Source: Roseinatronobacter domitianus (GTDB taxonomy: Bacteria; Pseudomonadota; Alphaproteobacteria; Rhodobacterales; Rhodobacteraceae). Taken from it: 64,000 bases of DNA. This document shows positions 37,985 to 47,906 of this stretch, piece after piece (position 1 is the first letter of the stretch; each line of letters starts with the position of its first letter). The DNA lies in assembly GCF_023336755.1 (NCBI RefSeq), contig NZ_JALZWP010000001.1:17959-81958 (forward strand), given 5' to 3'. The notes below the pieces were generated by a model, which saw only the letters and a list, made by a program, of their open reading frames with translations, did not search any database and had not been told where the DNA came from. The position numbers and the translations under genes are program-made.

Positions 37985-38478
37985 GCGCCCATCATTCCGT
38001 GGCTGACCACCGCTGCCACGGCCACGACCAACGTCGCCAGAAAGCCCGCGACCACATCGTCCAGCATTACGCCCAAAGGCGTGTGCATCCGGTCTGCCAG
38101 CCCAACCGGGCCGGGCTTCCAGATATCGAAGGCGCGAAACGCCAGAAACGCTGTGACCCAGCCGGGCCAAAGTGCTGTCACGTCCACGCCCTGCATCATC
38201 GCGCCCAAGGACACCGGCCAAAGCGCGATCCACATGCCCACCACTTCGTCGATGACAATCTCGGATGGGTCGGCATCGGGCGTCTCTCGCGTCTCGGCAA
38301 TGGTGGCCCACCAGCCAAGCGCAAAGACCACGAATGTCGCCGCCAACAGCAACCAGAACCCGCCCAGAACATGTAGCGCCCAAGCCACCGGCAGCGCCGC
38401 CACGCTGCCCCATGTGCCGGGGGCAGGGCGCAAGTAGCCCACGCCGCCGAATGTTGTGATCATGCTCGTCAAGCGCAT
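37981..38478 (-). CDS. pgpA: Phosphatidylglycerophosphatase A
   Basis: This 165-residue membrane enzyme dephosphorylates phosphatidylglycerol phosphate. Signature parts are TTFGGVGYLRPAPGTWGS, the acidic IVIDEVVGMWIAL and FRAFDIWKPGPVGLADRMHTP, then MLDDVVAGFLATL, with the conserved aspartates for magnesium. There are about three to four membrane helices. The start at 38478 is chosen; an ATG at 38463 and a TTG at 38484 are alternatives. A dispersed repeat element lies just upstream. Confidence 0.92.
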   Translation of the reverse strand: MRLTSMITTFGGVGYLRPAPGTWGSVAALPVAWALHVLGGFWLLLAATFVVFALGWWATIAETRETPDADPSEIVIDEVVGMWIALWPVSLGAMMQGVDVTALWPGWVTAFLAFRAFDIWKPGPVGLADRMHTPLGVMLDDVVAGFLATLVVAVAAVVSHGMMGA

Positions 38479-38490
38479 GTCCAAGTCCCC

Positions 38491-38512
38491 TTCATCTTGC
38501 CCCGAATACTTC
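38491..38512 (-). repeat. Dispersed 3'-end element, copy D (conserved box)
   Basis: Read on the minus strand it is GAAGTATTCGGGGC followed by AAGATGAA, matching the three other copies. It follows the hairpin at 38513-38527 downstream of the Imm11-like gene and precedes pgpA. Confidence 0.7.
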
Positions 38513-38527
38513 GGGGGGCAGCCCCCC
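38513..38527 (-). terminator. GC hairpin of element copy D
   Basis: GGGGGG (38513-38518) and CCCCCC (38522-38527) pair around CAG, about 100 bp downstream of the Imm11-like stop. It has no T-tract, like the hairpins of the other three copies. Confidence 0.45.
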
Positions 38528-38627
38528 CACGTTCAACCGCCCTTACAGCACAAATCCGCGCGCTGCGCGATGCCTTCTGCATGGGCGGTCACCCGGACGG
38601 CGCGCGCCTTGTGCCCGTGGCCATCTT

Positions 38628-39260
38628 TCAACCTGTCTTCAGGTCGTTGAGATTGGTCGCGGGGTAGGACGGGAAGAACTTGACGCCCGCTTTCTTCAGC
38701 GCCGCCACGAAGGCGTCCGAGCCCATCAGGCTTCCTGAAAAGCGGGACTCCCTCCAGAAATGGATATCCGGAGCGAGGCAAGAGGTGTCGACGACGACGT
38801 CTTTGGTGGTCGAATTGACCCAGAACGAATTGAGCTTGTCCGGCCTTCTCGTACTCATCTGGACCCGCGATTTCTCGACGACGATGGAGTTCTGCCGCAC
38901 GGTCACGTTCATGATAAACCACGGCCCTTCGATCTCGACGCCACGCTTGGTGCGGAGGGGAACCTCGAAGAACTGGTGAAGATCGGGATCGAACCGCTCG
39001 ATCACATCCTTCGCGCGGCCGGAGACGACGTATATGCCGTTCATGCCGGTGAACGCATCGGGCCAGGACTTGCGGGGCTTGTCCGCGACAAGCACCTTCG
39101 GCAGTTCCTCGGGCAAAGATTTCCGCGCGCCATCGCGCCAGGCATGGACGGCCTGGCCCCCCTCTTCGCCCCGGGCCGGGTTCATGTAGCGCTCGTTCCA
39201 GTCGGGCATTTCCACCGGGATCTGAACCTTGCCAAGTTGCATGTCGAAGACGTGGGGCAT
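38628..39260 (-). CDS. Imm11 (DUF1629) family immunity-like protein
   Basis: This 210-residue protein resembles the Imm11/DUF1629 family. It has DVIERFDPDLHQFFEVPLRT and WFIMNVTVRQ in the middle, and a C-terminal HFWRESRFSGSLMGSDAFVA followed by ALKKAGVKFF. Imm11 proteins are predicted to neutralise toxins of polymorphic or contact-dependent systems. No toxin gene is present here, so it is an orphan set seven bases after the ispDF stop on the same strand, and it may be transcribed from the ispDF promoter. Its residue composition is richer in Lys, Asn and Phe than its neighbours, suggesting transfer. Confidence 0.72.
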   Translation of the reverse strand: MPHVFDMQLGKVQIPVEMPDWNERYMNPARGEEGGQAVHAWRDGARKSLPEELPKVLVADKPRKSWPDAFTGMNGIYVVSGRAKDVIERFDPDLHQFFEVPLRTKRGVEIEGPWFIMNVTVRQNSIVVEKSRVQMSTRRPDKLNSFWVNSTTKDVVVDTSCLAPDIHFWRESRFSGSLMGSDAFVAALKKAGVKFFPSYPATNLNDLKTG

Positions 39261-39266
39261 TGTGCG

Positions 39267-40418
39267 CTACCCCGCCACCAGACAAGCCGTCGCAATCGCG
39301 GCGATGCCCTCTTCCCGCCCTGTAAATCCCAGCCGTTCCGACGTGGTGGCCTTCACGCTGATGCGCCCGACCTCGACCGCCATGATCTCGGCCAAGGCCG
39401 CCTGCATCGCGCCCGCGTGCGGTCCGATCTTGGGGTGCTCGCAGACCAGCGTTACATCGCAATTGGCCAGCCTGAACCCACGCGCGCGGGCCAGCTCTAT
39501 TGCATGGCGCAGGAAGATATGGCTCGCCGCGCCTTTCCATTGCGGGTCCGAGGGCGGGAAATGGCGGCCAATGTCGCCCTCGGCCAGCGCACCGTAAATA
39601 GCGTCGGTCAAAGCGTGCATGCCCACATCCGCATCGGAATGGCCTTGAAGCGCGCGATCATGCGGCACCTTGACACCGCACAGCCAGCAGCCATCGCCGG
39701 GTCCAAAGCGGTGCACATCATAGCCATTGCCAAGGCGGATATCGGTCATCTGCGGTGTCCTTCGTTGCAGTATCGCCTCTGCGCGGGCGAAGTCGGCGGG
39801 GTAGGTCAGTTTGAAGTTATCCTCGCAGCCCGCGACCAGCGCCACGCGCAGGCCATGGGCACGGGCGATTTCGACGTCGTCGGGCGCGTCGCCCTGCCAA
39901 GCCTTGTGGGCCGCCAGCAAGGGCGCGAAATGAAAGCCTTGCGGGGTTTGCGCGCGATAGAGCCCGTCACGCGGCACAGGCACGCCGACCGCGCCATCTG
40001 CCCCGCGCCAGAGCGCATCGACCACGGCCAAGGCCGGGGCTGCGGCGGGATTACGGCCCAGAGCGGCGATCACATCGCCAATCACGCGAGGGTAGGCGAA
40101 GGGGCGTGCGCCATCATGGATCAGAACGCGGTCAGGCGGGTCTGCCGCCAAGGCATTGAGCGCGGCCCGCACAGAGGCGGTGCGCGTCGCTCCGCCCGTC
40201 ACGATCGTCACGCCGCGCAGGTCCAGTGACGCCGCGCGCGCGATGTCGTCGGCATGTAATACCAGCACCAGTCGGGTCAGCCCGCCCGCGCGCAGGGCGT
40301 CCAACGTATGGTCCAGCACGCAGCCTTCGCCAAGCAAGCGCCACTGCTTGGGCAGGCCGTCGCCCGCGCGGGTGCCACGCCCTGCGGCAACGATAATAGC
40401 TGCGGTGGAATTGCTCAT
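39267..40418 (-). CDS. ispDF: Bifunctional IspD/IspF of the MEP isoprenoid pathway
   Basis: This 383-residue fusion has IspD (2-C-methyl-D-erythritol 4-phosphate cytidylyltransferase) first, with [30 protein letters not shown] and YRAQTPQGF. IspF (MECDP synthase) starts near residue 228, with [37 protein letters not shown] and [13 protein letters not shown]. The enzymes catalyse steps 3 and 5 of isoprenoid precursor synthesis; fusions are usual in alphaproteobacteria. GAGGGGCGC precedes the ATG at 40418. It diverges from dusB over 193 bp. Confidence 0.95.
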   Translation of the reverse strand: MSNSTAAIIVAAGRGTRAGDGLPKQWRLLGEGCVLDHTLDALRAGGLTRLVLVLHADDIARAASLDLRGVTIVTGGATRTASVRAALNALAADPPDRVLIHDGARPFAYPRVIGDVIAALGRNPAAAPALAVVDALWRGADGAVGVPVPRDGLYRAQTPQGFHFAPLLAAHKAWQGDAPDDVEIARAHGLRVALVAGCEDNFKLTYPADFARAEAILQRRTPQMTDIRLGNGYDVHRFGPGDGCWLCGVKVPHDRALQGHSDADVGMHALTDAIYGALAEGDIGRHFPPSDPQWKGAASHIFLRHAIELARARGFRLANCDVTLVCEHPKIGPHAGAMQAALAEIMAVEVGRISVKATTSERLGFTGREEGIAAIATACLVAG

Positions 40419-40611
40419 GCGCCCCTCGGTCCTGTTCTGCCTTCTATACGCGCAGCCGCCGCTTGCTGACAATGCGCGCGAGCCCCCATATTATTTGCCT
40501 AAAAAATAAGCGCATGATGAAAAATGCGCCAAGAATGCATGGGTTGGGTTGGACTTGGCCCGGCCTTGCGGCTATTTCTTCACGCATGAACCATATCCGC
40601 TGCTGCCTTCG

Positions 40612-41598
40612 ATGACTGTTCTGTTCCCCTTTGATGTGGGCACAAGTTGCCCTGTGCTTCTGGCCCCTATGGCCGGGATCACCGACCTGCCGTTCCGGCG
40701 GGTGGTCGCCGGTTTCGGCGCGTCTTTGGTGGTGTCGGAGATGGTCGCCAGTGAAGACATGGTGCGCGCCCGCCCCTCGACCCGTGCCAAGGCAGAACTT
40801 GGGGTCGCGGATGGGCAGACCGCCGTGCAGCTTGCGGGCCGTGAGGCGCATTGGATGGCCGAAGCCGCGCGCATGATGGCGGGTCAAGGCGCGCGGATCA
40901 TCGACATAAACATGGGCTGCCCTGCGAAAAAGGTCGTGGGCGGGCTGTCCGGCTCTGCGCTGATGCGCGATCTGGACCACGCGCTGCGGCTGATCGATGC
41001 TGTGGTGGGCGTGGTGGATGTGCCGGTCACGCTCAAGACCCGGCTGGGCTGGGATGACGATTGTCTGAACGCGCCGGAACTTGCCCGCCGCGCGGCGGGG
41101 GCGGGCGTTCGGATGGTCACAATCCATGGCCGCACCCGGTGCCAGTTCTACAAAGGACAGGCCGATTGGTCGGCGATTGCCCCGGTGGTGCAGGCGGTGA
41201 ATGTTCCGGTCGTGGCGAATGGCGATATCACCTCGCCGCACGCGGCGCGGCAGGCGCTTATGCAATCCGGTGCGGCTGGCGTTATGGTCGGGCGCGGCGC
41301 GCAGGGGCGCCCCTGGCGTTTGGCGCAGATCGCGGCGGTTCTGGCTGGCCAGCCCGTGCTGCCTGCGCCGCAAGGGGCTGATCTGGTCGCCTTGGTCGGC
41401 GCGCATTACGAGGCGATCCTTGGCTTTTATGGCCGCGACCTTGGGCTGCGCGTGGCACGCAAGCATCTGGGCTGGTACGCGGAAGCCGCAGGCGGCGGCG
41501 CGTCTGCGCGCCGGGCGGTGCTGACTGCAACCGCGCCGGCACAGGTTCTGGCGCTGCTTCCAGACCTGTTAACCCCCGATCAAGAGGCCGCAGCATGA
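40612..41598 (+). CDS. dusB: tRNA-dihydrouridine synthase (DusB/NifR3)
   Basis: This 328-residue FMN enzyme reduces uridines in the tRNA D-loop. LLAPMAGITDLPFRRV binds FMN, NMGCPAKKVVGGLSGSALM carries the catalytic cysteine, and TIHGRTRCQFYKGQADW and VVANGDITSPHAA complete the barrel. It is the nifR3 gene that begins the ntr operon in Rhodobacter, and its stop overlaps the ntrB ATG here too. The start at 40612 was chosen on similarity; a frame reaching 40549 has an unmatched leader. Confidence 0.94.
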   Translation: MTVLFPFDVGTSCPVLLAPMAGITDLPFRRVVAGFGASLVVSEMVASEDMVRARPSTRAKAELGVADGQTAVQLAGREAHWMAEAARMMAGQGARIIDINMGCPAKKVVGGLSGSALMRDLDHALRLIDAVVGVVDVPVTLKTRLGWDDDCLNAPELARRAAGAGVRMVTIHGRTRCQFYKGQADWSAIAPVVQAVNVPVVANGDITSPHAARQALMQSGAAGVMVGRGAQGRPWRLAQIAAVLAGQPVLPAPQGADLVALVGAHYEAILGFYGRDLGLRVARKHLGWYAEAAGGGASARRAVLTATAPAQVLALLPDLLTPDQEAAA

Positions 41599-42701
41599 CG
41601 CCCCCCGCCACCGGCACAATCTGGGCGGCCTTGCCAGTGCCCTCTTTCATGATCGGGCAGGTGGACGGGCGCGAATGCGTCGCCGATTGCAACCCTGCGG
41701 CAGAACAGTTTTTAAGCCTGTCGCGCCGCGCTGTGCTGAACAGCCCGCTTGTGCGCCTGATAGAGGTCGATGCAGAGATCGACCGCGCGCTGGAACGCTG
41801 CCGCAACAACCGTGCGCCGGTGTTCATCAATGATGCCGCGCTTATCATCGGTATGCGCCCACCGGTGCAATGCTCGATTCAGCTTGCGCCGATGGTGGAC
41901 CGGCCCGATCTGGTGCTGATGCTTGTGACCCCGCGCGAAATTGCGGGCAAACTGGGGCAGGTGGACGGTATCCGCAACGCCGCGCGCTCTGCCATCGGCA
42001 TGTCGCAAATGCTGGCGCATGAAATCAAAAACCCGCTGGCGGGGATTACCGGGGCGGCGCAGCTTCTGTCTATGGGGCTTGGCCCGCAGGACCGTGAATT
42101 GACCGACCTGATCGTGGCTGAAACCCAACGGATCGTGAACCTGCTGGACCAGGTCGAGCAATTCGGCAACCAGCGTCCGCCGATCTGTCGCGCGATCAAT
42201 ATTCACGACATTCTGGAACGCGCGCGCCGCTCGGCCGAAGTGGGCTTTGCCGCGCATATGCGCATCCGTGATGCTTATGATCCGTCGCTTCCGCCGGTCT
42301 GGGCCGATGGCGACCAATTGTTGCAGGTGTTTCTGAACCTGCTCAAGAATGCGGCCCAAGCGCAGCCAGATGGCGGCAGTATCCGTATTCGCACGTTCTT
42401 TGAGCAATCCTTGCGCGTGCGTGCGGCCGGTGGGCAAGAGGTGGCGCTGCCAATTCATGTTGAAATCGTTGATGATGGCCCCGGCTTGCCGCCCGAGATT
42501 GCCGAAGAAGTGTTCGACCCGTTCGTGTCGGGACGCGAGAACGGCACCGGGCTGGGGCTTGCGCTGGTCTCCAAGATTATCTCGGCGCATGACGGTTGGG
42601 TGTCGGTCGAAAGCCGCCCCGGACGCACGATGTTTCGAATTTCCCTGCCACGCGCTCCCGAAGCCGGGTCGCGCACCGCACAACAAAAGGAGCTTTCCTG
42701 A
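41595..42701 (+). CDS. ntrB: Nitrogen regulation sensor kinase NtrB
   Basis: This 368-residue cytoplasmic histidine kinase has an N-terminal PAS domain ([18 protein letters not shown]), the phospho-accepting histidine in [17 protein letters not shown] and an ATPase domain with [24 protein letters not shown] and [12 protein letters not shown]. It controls NtrC phosphorylation in response to nitrogen status through PII. It is coupled to dusB and to ntrC by overlapping stop/start codons. Confidence 0.95.
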   Translation: MTPPATGTIWAALPVPSFMIGQVDGRECVADCNPAAEQFLSLSRRAVLNSPLVRLIEVDAEIDRALERCRNNRAPVFINDAALIIGMRPPVQCSIQLAPMVDRPDLVLMLVTPREIAGKLGQVDGIRNAARSAIGMSQMLAHEIKNPLAGITGAAQLLSMGLGPQDRELTDLIVAETQRIVNLLDQVEQFGNQRPPICRAINIHDILERARRSAEVGFAAHMRIRDAYDPSLPPVWADGDQLLQVFLNLLKNAAQAQPDGGSIRIRTFFEQSLRVRAAGGQEVALPIHVEIVDDGPGLPPEIAEEVFDPFVSGRENGTGLGLALVSKIISAHDGWVSVESRPGRTMFRISLPRAPEAGSRTAQQKELS

Positions 42702-44095
42702 TGGATGGCACTGTTCTGGTTGCCGATGACGATCGCACCATCCGCACGGTGCTGACCCAGGCGCTGACACGCGCGGGATGCAAGGTGCATGCCACCTCCA
42801 GCCTGACCACGCTGATGCGCTGGGTCGAGGAAGGGCGCGGCGATCTGGTTATTACCGATGTGATGATGCCTGATGGCAACGGGATCGAAATGATCCCGAA
42901 AATCAGCCAGGAACGCCCCGATCTGCCAGTCATCGTGATTTCAGCGCAAAACACCATCATGACGGCCATTCAGGCCAACGAGGTGGATGCGCATGATTAT
43001 CTGCCCAAGCCCTTCGACCTGCCGGATCTGCTGAAACGCGCAGGCGCGGCCATGAAGAACCGCAAACTCGTCGCGGCGTCGGCGCAGGCCGACCTGTTGC
43101 CCAGACCCGCACCGCGCGGCGACATGTCCAGCATGGAAGGCCTGCCGCTGGTCGGGCGCACCCCGGTCATGCAGGAACTGTATCGCCTGATCGCGCGGGT
43201 GATGAATTCCAGCATGCCGGTGCTGATTACGGGCGAATCCGGCACCGGAAAATCGCTGATCGCGCGCACTTTGCATGACCTGTCGGACCGGCGCGGGCAG
43301 CCCTTTATTTCGGCCACGGCAGAGGATTTCCGCAGCCCGGATGCCGCGCAGGCGCTGGTGTCGCGTGTGCGCTCCGGGTCGCTGTTGCTGGATGAGCTGG
43401 CGTCCTATGGGGCAGAAGCTCAGTTGCGGGTCGCGCGGCTTTTGGACGGGTTGCCCGATGATGGCCCGCGCATCATGGCCACCGCGCAGACAAACCTTGC
43501 CCATTGCATGAGCGAAGGCAGCCTGCGCGAAGACCTGTATTATCGGTTAAGCGGGGTCACGCTGGCCGTGCCTGCGCTGCGCGAACGGATCGACGATCTG
43601 GAACCGCTGGCGCAGCATTTCCTGTCACAGGCCGCCGATGATGGCGCGACTTTGCGCGCGCTGTCACCCGACTCTCTGGAACTGGTGCGCGGCTATTCCT
43701 GGCCGGGCAATGTGCGCCAATTGCAGAACACGCTGCGGCGGCTTACCCTGACCGGCCAAGACCCCAATATCGCCCGGTCAGAGATGGAACTGGCGCTTAA
43801 AAGCCAGCCCTCGGCAATGGCTGTGGGCGAGGATATCGGCGGCGAATCTTTGTCCGAATCGGCGGCCCGCCACTTGAAGCGCTATTTCGACCTGCATGGG
43901 CAGGACCTGCCGCCGCCGGGGCTATATGCACGGATTTTGCACGAAATAGAGGTGCCGCTGATTGAGATTGCGCTTGATGCTACCGGCGGCAATCAAGCGC
44001 GTTGCGCCGAGCTTTTGGGGATCAACCGCAACACCTTGCGCAAGAAGATTACCGAACTTGACATAGAGGTGTCGCGCCGCCGCAAGCTGGCCTGA
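42701..44095 (+). CDS. ntrC: Nitrogen response regulator NtrC, lacking the GAFTGA motif
   Basis: This 464-residue protein has a receiver domain (phospho-acceptor in [12 protein letters not shown]), an AAA+ region with Walker [18 protein letters not shown] and Walker B-like [13 protein letters not shown], and a C-terminal Fis-type helix-turn-helix ([20 protein letters not shown]). The segment between the Walker motifs is shortened and has no GAFTGA loop, which contacts sigma-54 in enteric NtrC. In Rhodobacter capsulatus, NtrC likewise lacks it and activates sigma-70 promoters, and the same is inferred here. The ATG shares a base with the ntrB TGA. Confidence 0.95.
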   Translation: MDGTVLVADDDRTIRTVLTQALTRAGCKVHATSSLTTLMRWVEEGRGDLVITDVMMPDGNGIEMIPKISQERPDLPVIVISAQNTIMTAIQANEVDAHDYLPKPFDLPDLLKRAGAAMKNRKLVAASAQADLLPRPAPRGDMSSMEGLPLVGRTPVMQELYRLIARVMNSSMPVLITGESGTGKSLIARTLHDLSDRRGQPFISATAEDFRSPDAAQALVSRVRSGSLLLDELASYGAEAQLRVARLLDGLPDDGPRIMATAQTNLAHCMSEGSLREDLYYRLSGVTLAVPALRERIDDLEPLAQHFLSQAADDGATLRALSPDSLELVRGYSWPGNVRQLQNTLRRLTLTGQDPNIARSEMELALKSQPSAMAVGEDIGGESLSESAARHLKRYFDLHGQDLPPPGLYARILHEIEVPLIEIALDATGGNQARCAELLGINRNTLRKKITELDIEVSRRRKLA

Positions 44096-44130
44096 TGCGC
44101 CGAGTTTGATGTAGAATTACCACATTCCCT

Positions 44131-46455
44131 GTGGCACAATCCCCACATAATCGGGGGAAATGCCCCGGCATATTGGTGAAAAGCGGGGGTTCATTGGGGC
44201 AAGCGGCGTTCTACTCTGGCATGCTGGGGCAGTTGGCGGGCCTGCGCGAGCGGCGCAGGTCAACCGGCGGCACGGTCGCGCTGGTGTTGGCGGGACCGCT
44301 GCTGGTCTTGCTGACGCTGCTGGCGCTGGGGCCATTGGACGGCGTGTTCAGCACGTCCGGCTTGGCGCTCGTGTTGCTGGCCGACCTTGTCTACATGTTG
44401 CTGGTGGCAGGGCTGGTTGCGGTGCGCGTGGCCCGGCTTGTGGCCGCAAGACGCAAGGACAGCGCCGGGTCGCGCCTGCATCTGCGGCTGACCACGCTTT
44501 TTGCCGCGATTGCAATGGTGCCCACGATTACGGTCGCGGTCTTTGCCGCCATCACGCTCAATGTCGGGCTGGAGGGATGGTTCTCTGATCGGGTGCAGCG
44601 CGTGGTCGGCAACTCTCTGGCCGCCGCCGAAGCCTACCAGTTCGAACAAGAGCGCGACCTGCGTGCAGACGCTCAGGATTTGGCAGACTATCTGGATGCC
44701 GCGCGACGGGTCTTTCCCATGTTGGGCGAGGGCGAGTTGCGCAACCTTTTGTCCGAAGCACAGGCACGCGTGCAGCGTGGGTTGCGTGTGGCCTTTGTGA
44801 TCGACGGCACTGGCGAAATCCGGGCGCGGGGCGAGCGGTCCTACCGGTTCAACTATGTCCCGCCAAGTGCTGGGGATATCAGCGCTGCGCGCGATGGTGT
44901 GGTGCTGATCCGTGATTGGCCCTTGAACGAGTTTCGCGCGCTGGTCCCGCTGGGCGAGTATTTTGACCGCTTCCTGTATGTCTCGCGGGCGGTCGATGGT
45001 GAGATCCTGGCGCTGCTGGATGACACACGCGAAACTGTGGCGTTTTATCAGCAACTTGAACAGGATCGCGGGCGCATTCTGTTTCAGTTCGGCGCGCTCT
45101 ATCTTGGTTTCGCGCTGATCCTGATTCTTGCCGCTGTCTGGATGGGGTTGAACTTTGCCGAGCGGCTGGCGCGTCCTGTCGGGCGATTGGTCGAGGCCGC
45201 CGAACAGGTCGGCGCGGGCGATCTGGATGTGCAGGTGCGTGTCATGCGCGATGATGACGAGGTGGCGCTTCTGGGGCGCGTGTTCAACCAGATGACCCGT
45301 CAGCTCAAGGGGCAGCGCGAACGCCTGCTGGAAAACAACCGCCAGATCGATGCGCGGCGGCGGCTGTTCGATTCGGTGCTGGGCTCTGTGACTGCGGGTG
45401 TGATCGGGTTGGATGCCGAGGGACGGCTTGCCTTCATTAACCGAGCGGCGGAAACTTTGTTGGACGTCACCTCAGACCCGTCAGAATCGCCCGATCTGTC
45501 CGAAATCGCGCCCGAATTTCTACCCCTTATCGAGCGACTGCGCGCCGCGCCGCCGGGGCAAGACCGCGTGCAAGAGGAATTGCGCTTGGTGCGGTCGGGA
45601 CGGTTGGAGACGGTGCTGGTGCGCTTTGCGGAGCGGCGCCGCAGCGATGGGCGGCTGGAAGGCTATGTGGTTGCCTTCGATGATGTCTCCGAGTTGGTTA
45701 GCGCCCAGCGTATGGCCGCTTGGGGCGACGTTGCCCGCCGTATCGCGCATGAGATCAAGAACCCGCTGACGCCGATCCAGCTTTCAGCGGAACGGATTGC
45801 GCGAAAATTCGGTCGCAAGCTGGACGGAGAGGATGCCGAGAGTCTGTCGCAACTGACAACGGTTATTGTGCGCCAGACCAATGACCTGCGCCGCATCGTC
45901 GATGAATTCTCGCGTTTTGCACGTATGCCCGAACCGGATCGCCGCCCGCATGACCTTGTGTCGATCTTGCGCGATTGCACGCTGTTGCAAGAAAGTGGCC
46001 AGCCAGAGATTGCCTTTGCCCTGTCGCTGCCTGCCGACCCGGTGGTGGTCGAAGTCGATGATACGATGATGGCGCAGGCCTTCACCAACCTTATCAAAAA
46101 TGCAGGAGAGGCAATCGCCAGCCGCCATGCCGAAGACCCCGCCAGCCCGAGTGGCGAGATCGGCGTGGTCATGCATGCGGCCCCCGACCAGTTGCACATT
46201 ACCATTACCGACAATGGCATTGGCTTGCCGCAGGACCGCAACCGGCTGTTCGAACCTTATGTGACGACCCGCGCCGAAGGAACCGGGCTTGGCCTGTCTA
46301 TCGTGCGCAAGATCATAGAAGAACATGGCGGCACTTTGCGGCTGACGGATGCCACCGGCCCCGATGGTGCGCCCCGGCGCGGCGCGATGGCCGATATCAG
46401 GCTGCCAATGCTGGCCGCCGTTCAGATTTCAGACGACACACAGGAATATGGGTAA
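44131..46455 (+). CDS. ntrY: Membrane sensor kinase NtrY
   Basis: This 774-residue kinase has N-terminal membrane helices (ALVLAGPLLVLLTLLAL, LALVLLADLVYMLLVAGL and LTTLFAAIAMVPTITVAVFA), a periplasmic or loop region, another helix near 325 (LYLGFALILILAAVWMGLNF), HAMP, PAS, His in [16 protein letters not shown] and an ATPase domain (FTNLIKNAGEA, ITDNGIGLPQD, GTGLGLSIV). It pairs with NtrX in sensing nitrogen or redox state. GTG at 44131 is the longest start; the ATG at 44221 (MLGQLAGLRERRR) is a serious alternative. Confidence 0.93.
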   Translation: MAQSPHNRGKCPGILVKSGGSLGQAAFYSGMLGQLAGLRERRRSTGGTVALVLAGPLLVLLTLLALGPLDGVFSTSGLALVLLADLVYMLLVAGLVAVRVARLVAARRKDSAGSRLHLRLTTLFAAIAMVPTITVAVFAAITLNVGLEGWFSDRVQRVVGNSLAAAEAYQFEQERDLRADAQDLADYLDAARRVFPMLGEGELRNLLSEAQARVQRGLRVAFVIDGTGEIRARGERSYRFNYVPPSAGDISAARDGVVLIRDWPLNEFRALVPLGEYFDRFLYVSRAVDGEILALLDDTRETVAFYQQLEQDRGRILFQFGALYLGFALILILAAVWMGLNFAERLARPVGRLVEAAEQVGAGDLDVQVRVMRDDDEVALLGRVFNQMTRQLKGQRERLLENNRQIDARRRLFDSVLGSVTAGVIGLDAEGRLAFINRAAETLLDVTSDPSESPDLSEIAPEFLPLIERLRAAPPGQDRVQEELRLVRSGRLETVLVRFAERRRSDGRLEGYVVAFDDVSELVSAQRMAAWGDVARRIAHEIKNPLTPIQLSAERIARKFGRKLDGEDAESLSQLTTVIVRQTNDLRRIVDEFSRFARMPEPDRRPHDLVSILRDCTLLQESGQPEIAFALSLPADPVVVEVDDTMMAQAFTNLIKNAGEAIASRHAEDPASPSGEIGVVMHAAPDQLHITITDNGIGLPQDRNRLFEPYVTTRAEGTGLGLSIVRKIIEEHGGTLRLTDATGPDGAPRRGAMADIRLPMLAAVQISDDTQEYG

Positions 46456-46460
46456 CGCTT

Positions 46461-47837
46461 ATGGGTGACATACTTATCGTCGACGACGAACGCGATATCC
46501 GCGAGCTGATTTCGGAAATCTTGCAAGATGAAGGGTTTACAACCCGGCTTGCAGCCGATTCCGATCAAGCGATGGCGGCAGTCAACGCAGAGCCGCCGGC
46601 GTTGATGATCCTCGATATCTGGTTGAAGGACAGCAAGATGGACGGGATCGACATTCTGATGTCGGTCAAGCGGTCGAACCCGGATATTCCCATTGTTATC
46701 ATCTCTGGCCATGGCAACGTGGAAATTGCCGTGGCTGCGATCAAGCAAGGTGCGTATGACTTCATCGAAAAGCCCTTCAACATCGACAAGCTGATGGTGG
46801 TGATCGGGCGCGCGATGGAAGCCTCGCGTTTGCGCCGCGAAAACCTGGACCTGAAGCGCCGCGAGGTCGGGTCGGCGCAGCTTCTGGGCGAATCCACCGC
46901 TTACCGGGCGCTGTGCGGGCAGTTGGAGAAGGTCACTGGCTCTAACGCGCGGCTTATGTTCACCGGCCCGCCCGGATGCGGCAAGGAAGCGGCCGCCCGT
47001 TTCGTGCATGAGAATTCGGACCGCGCTTCTGGCCCGTTCGTGACGGTTACATCGGCGGCGGTCGAACCCGAGCGCATGGAAGAGGTTCTGTTCGGGCGCG
47101 AAGGGCCTGACCGCGGGGTCGAGCCGGGCTTGCTGGAGCAGGCGCATGGGGGCGTGATCTTCTTTGATGAAGTCGCCGACATGCCGCTGGGCACGCAATC
47201 CAAGCTGTTGCGGGTCTTGGTAGAACAGCAATTCATCCGCACCGGCGGTGCTGACAAGGTGCGTGTCGATCTGCGGGTTATGTCCGCGACAACGCAAGAG
47301 CTGGGCGCCCGTGTGCGCGATGGGTTGTTCCGGCAGGAACTGCATGACCGGCTGAACGTGGTGCCGATCCGCGTGCCGGGGCTGGAAGAACGCCGCGAGG
47401 ATATTCCGCTTCTGGCAGAGCATTTCATTGACATGTTGCATGCTGCGCAGGGCTTGCCACGCCGCGTGCTGGATGATGGCGCACGCGCGCATCTGCAAAC
47501 GCTGTCCTGGCCGGGAAATATCCGCCAGTTGCGCAACATGATAGAGCGCGCGCTGATCCTGGGCGATGCGGGGCGCCCGATAGAGATTTCCGACCTTCAG
47601 GCCGATAGTGTGCCCGACGAAGGCGGGCGCGGTCTGATCCTGTCGGGATCACTGGCTACCTTGCCGCTGCGCGAGGCGCGGGAATTGTTCGAGCGTGAAT
47701 ACCTTCTGGCACAGATCAACCGGTTTGGCGGCAATATCAGCCGCACCGCCAGTTTCGTGGGTATGGAGCGCTCGGCGCTGCATCGCAAGCTGAAATCGCT
47801 GGGCGTGAACACCGCGCGACTGTCGGCCAAAGGCTAA
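46461..47837 (+). CDS. ntrX: Response regulator NtrX, lacking the GAFTGA motif
   Basis: This 458-residue protein has a receiver (ILIVDDERDIRELI, LMILDIWLKDSKMDG), an AAA+ domain with FTGPPGCGKEAAARFV as a modified P-loop and GGVIFFDEVADMPLGTQ as Walker B, and a Fis-type C-terminus (FGGNISRTASFVGMERSALH). Between the Walker motifs, GREGPDRGVEPGLLEQA replaces the GAFTGA loop, so sigma-54 activation is not expected. It starts 6 bp after ntrY. NtrX regulates nitrogen, respiratory and envelope genes in alphaproteobacteria. Confidence 0.94.
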   Translation: MGDILIVDDERDIRELISEILQDEGFTTRLAADSDQAMAAVNAEPPALMILDIWLKDSKMDGIDILMSVKRSNPDIPIVIISGHGNVEIAVAAIKQGAYDFIEKPFNIDKLMVVIGRAMEASRLRRENLDLKRREVGSAQLLGESTAYRALCGQLEKVTGSNARLMFTGPPGCGKEAAARFVHENSDRASGPFVTVTSAAVEPERMEEVLFGREGPDRGVEPGLLEQAHGGVIFFDEVADMPLGTQSKLLRVLVEQQFIRTGGADKVRVDLRVMSATTQELGARVRDGLFRQELHDRLNVVPIRVPGLEERREDIPLLAEHFIDMLHAAQGLPRRVLDDGARAHLQTLSWPGNIRQLRNMIERALILGDAGRPIEISDLQADSVPDEGGRGLILSGSLATLPLREARELFEREYLLAQINRFGGNISRTASFVGMERSALHRKLKSLGVNTARLSAKG

Positions 47838-47846
47838 AGCCTTGCA

Positions 47847-47862
47847 AGCCCGCGCGCGGGCT
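47847..47862 (+). terminator. Perfect GC palindrome between ntrX and trkA
   Basis: AGCCCGCGCGCGGGCT is a 16-bp perfect palindrome 10 bp after the ntrX stop. No T-tract follows; it may be a weak terminator or processing hairpin in the ntrX-trkA gap. Confidence 0.35.
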
Positions 47863-47906
47863 GGCACATCAGGGGCTTCCATATCCGCAACCAAGGGGCG
47901 CGGGCC

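Noticed and set aside
38760-40229. 489-codon plus-strand frame opposite Imm11 and ispDF
   Set aside because: The minus strand encodes clear IspDF and Imm11 motifs. The antisense frame has no family resemblance and is a GC-bias artefact.
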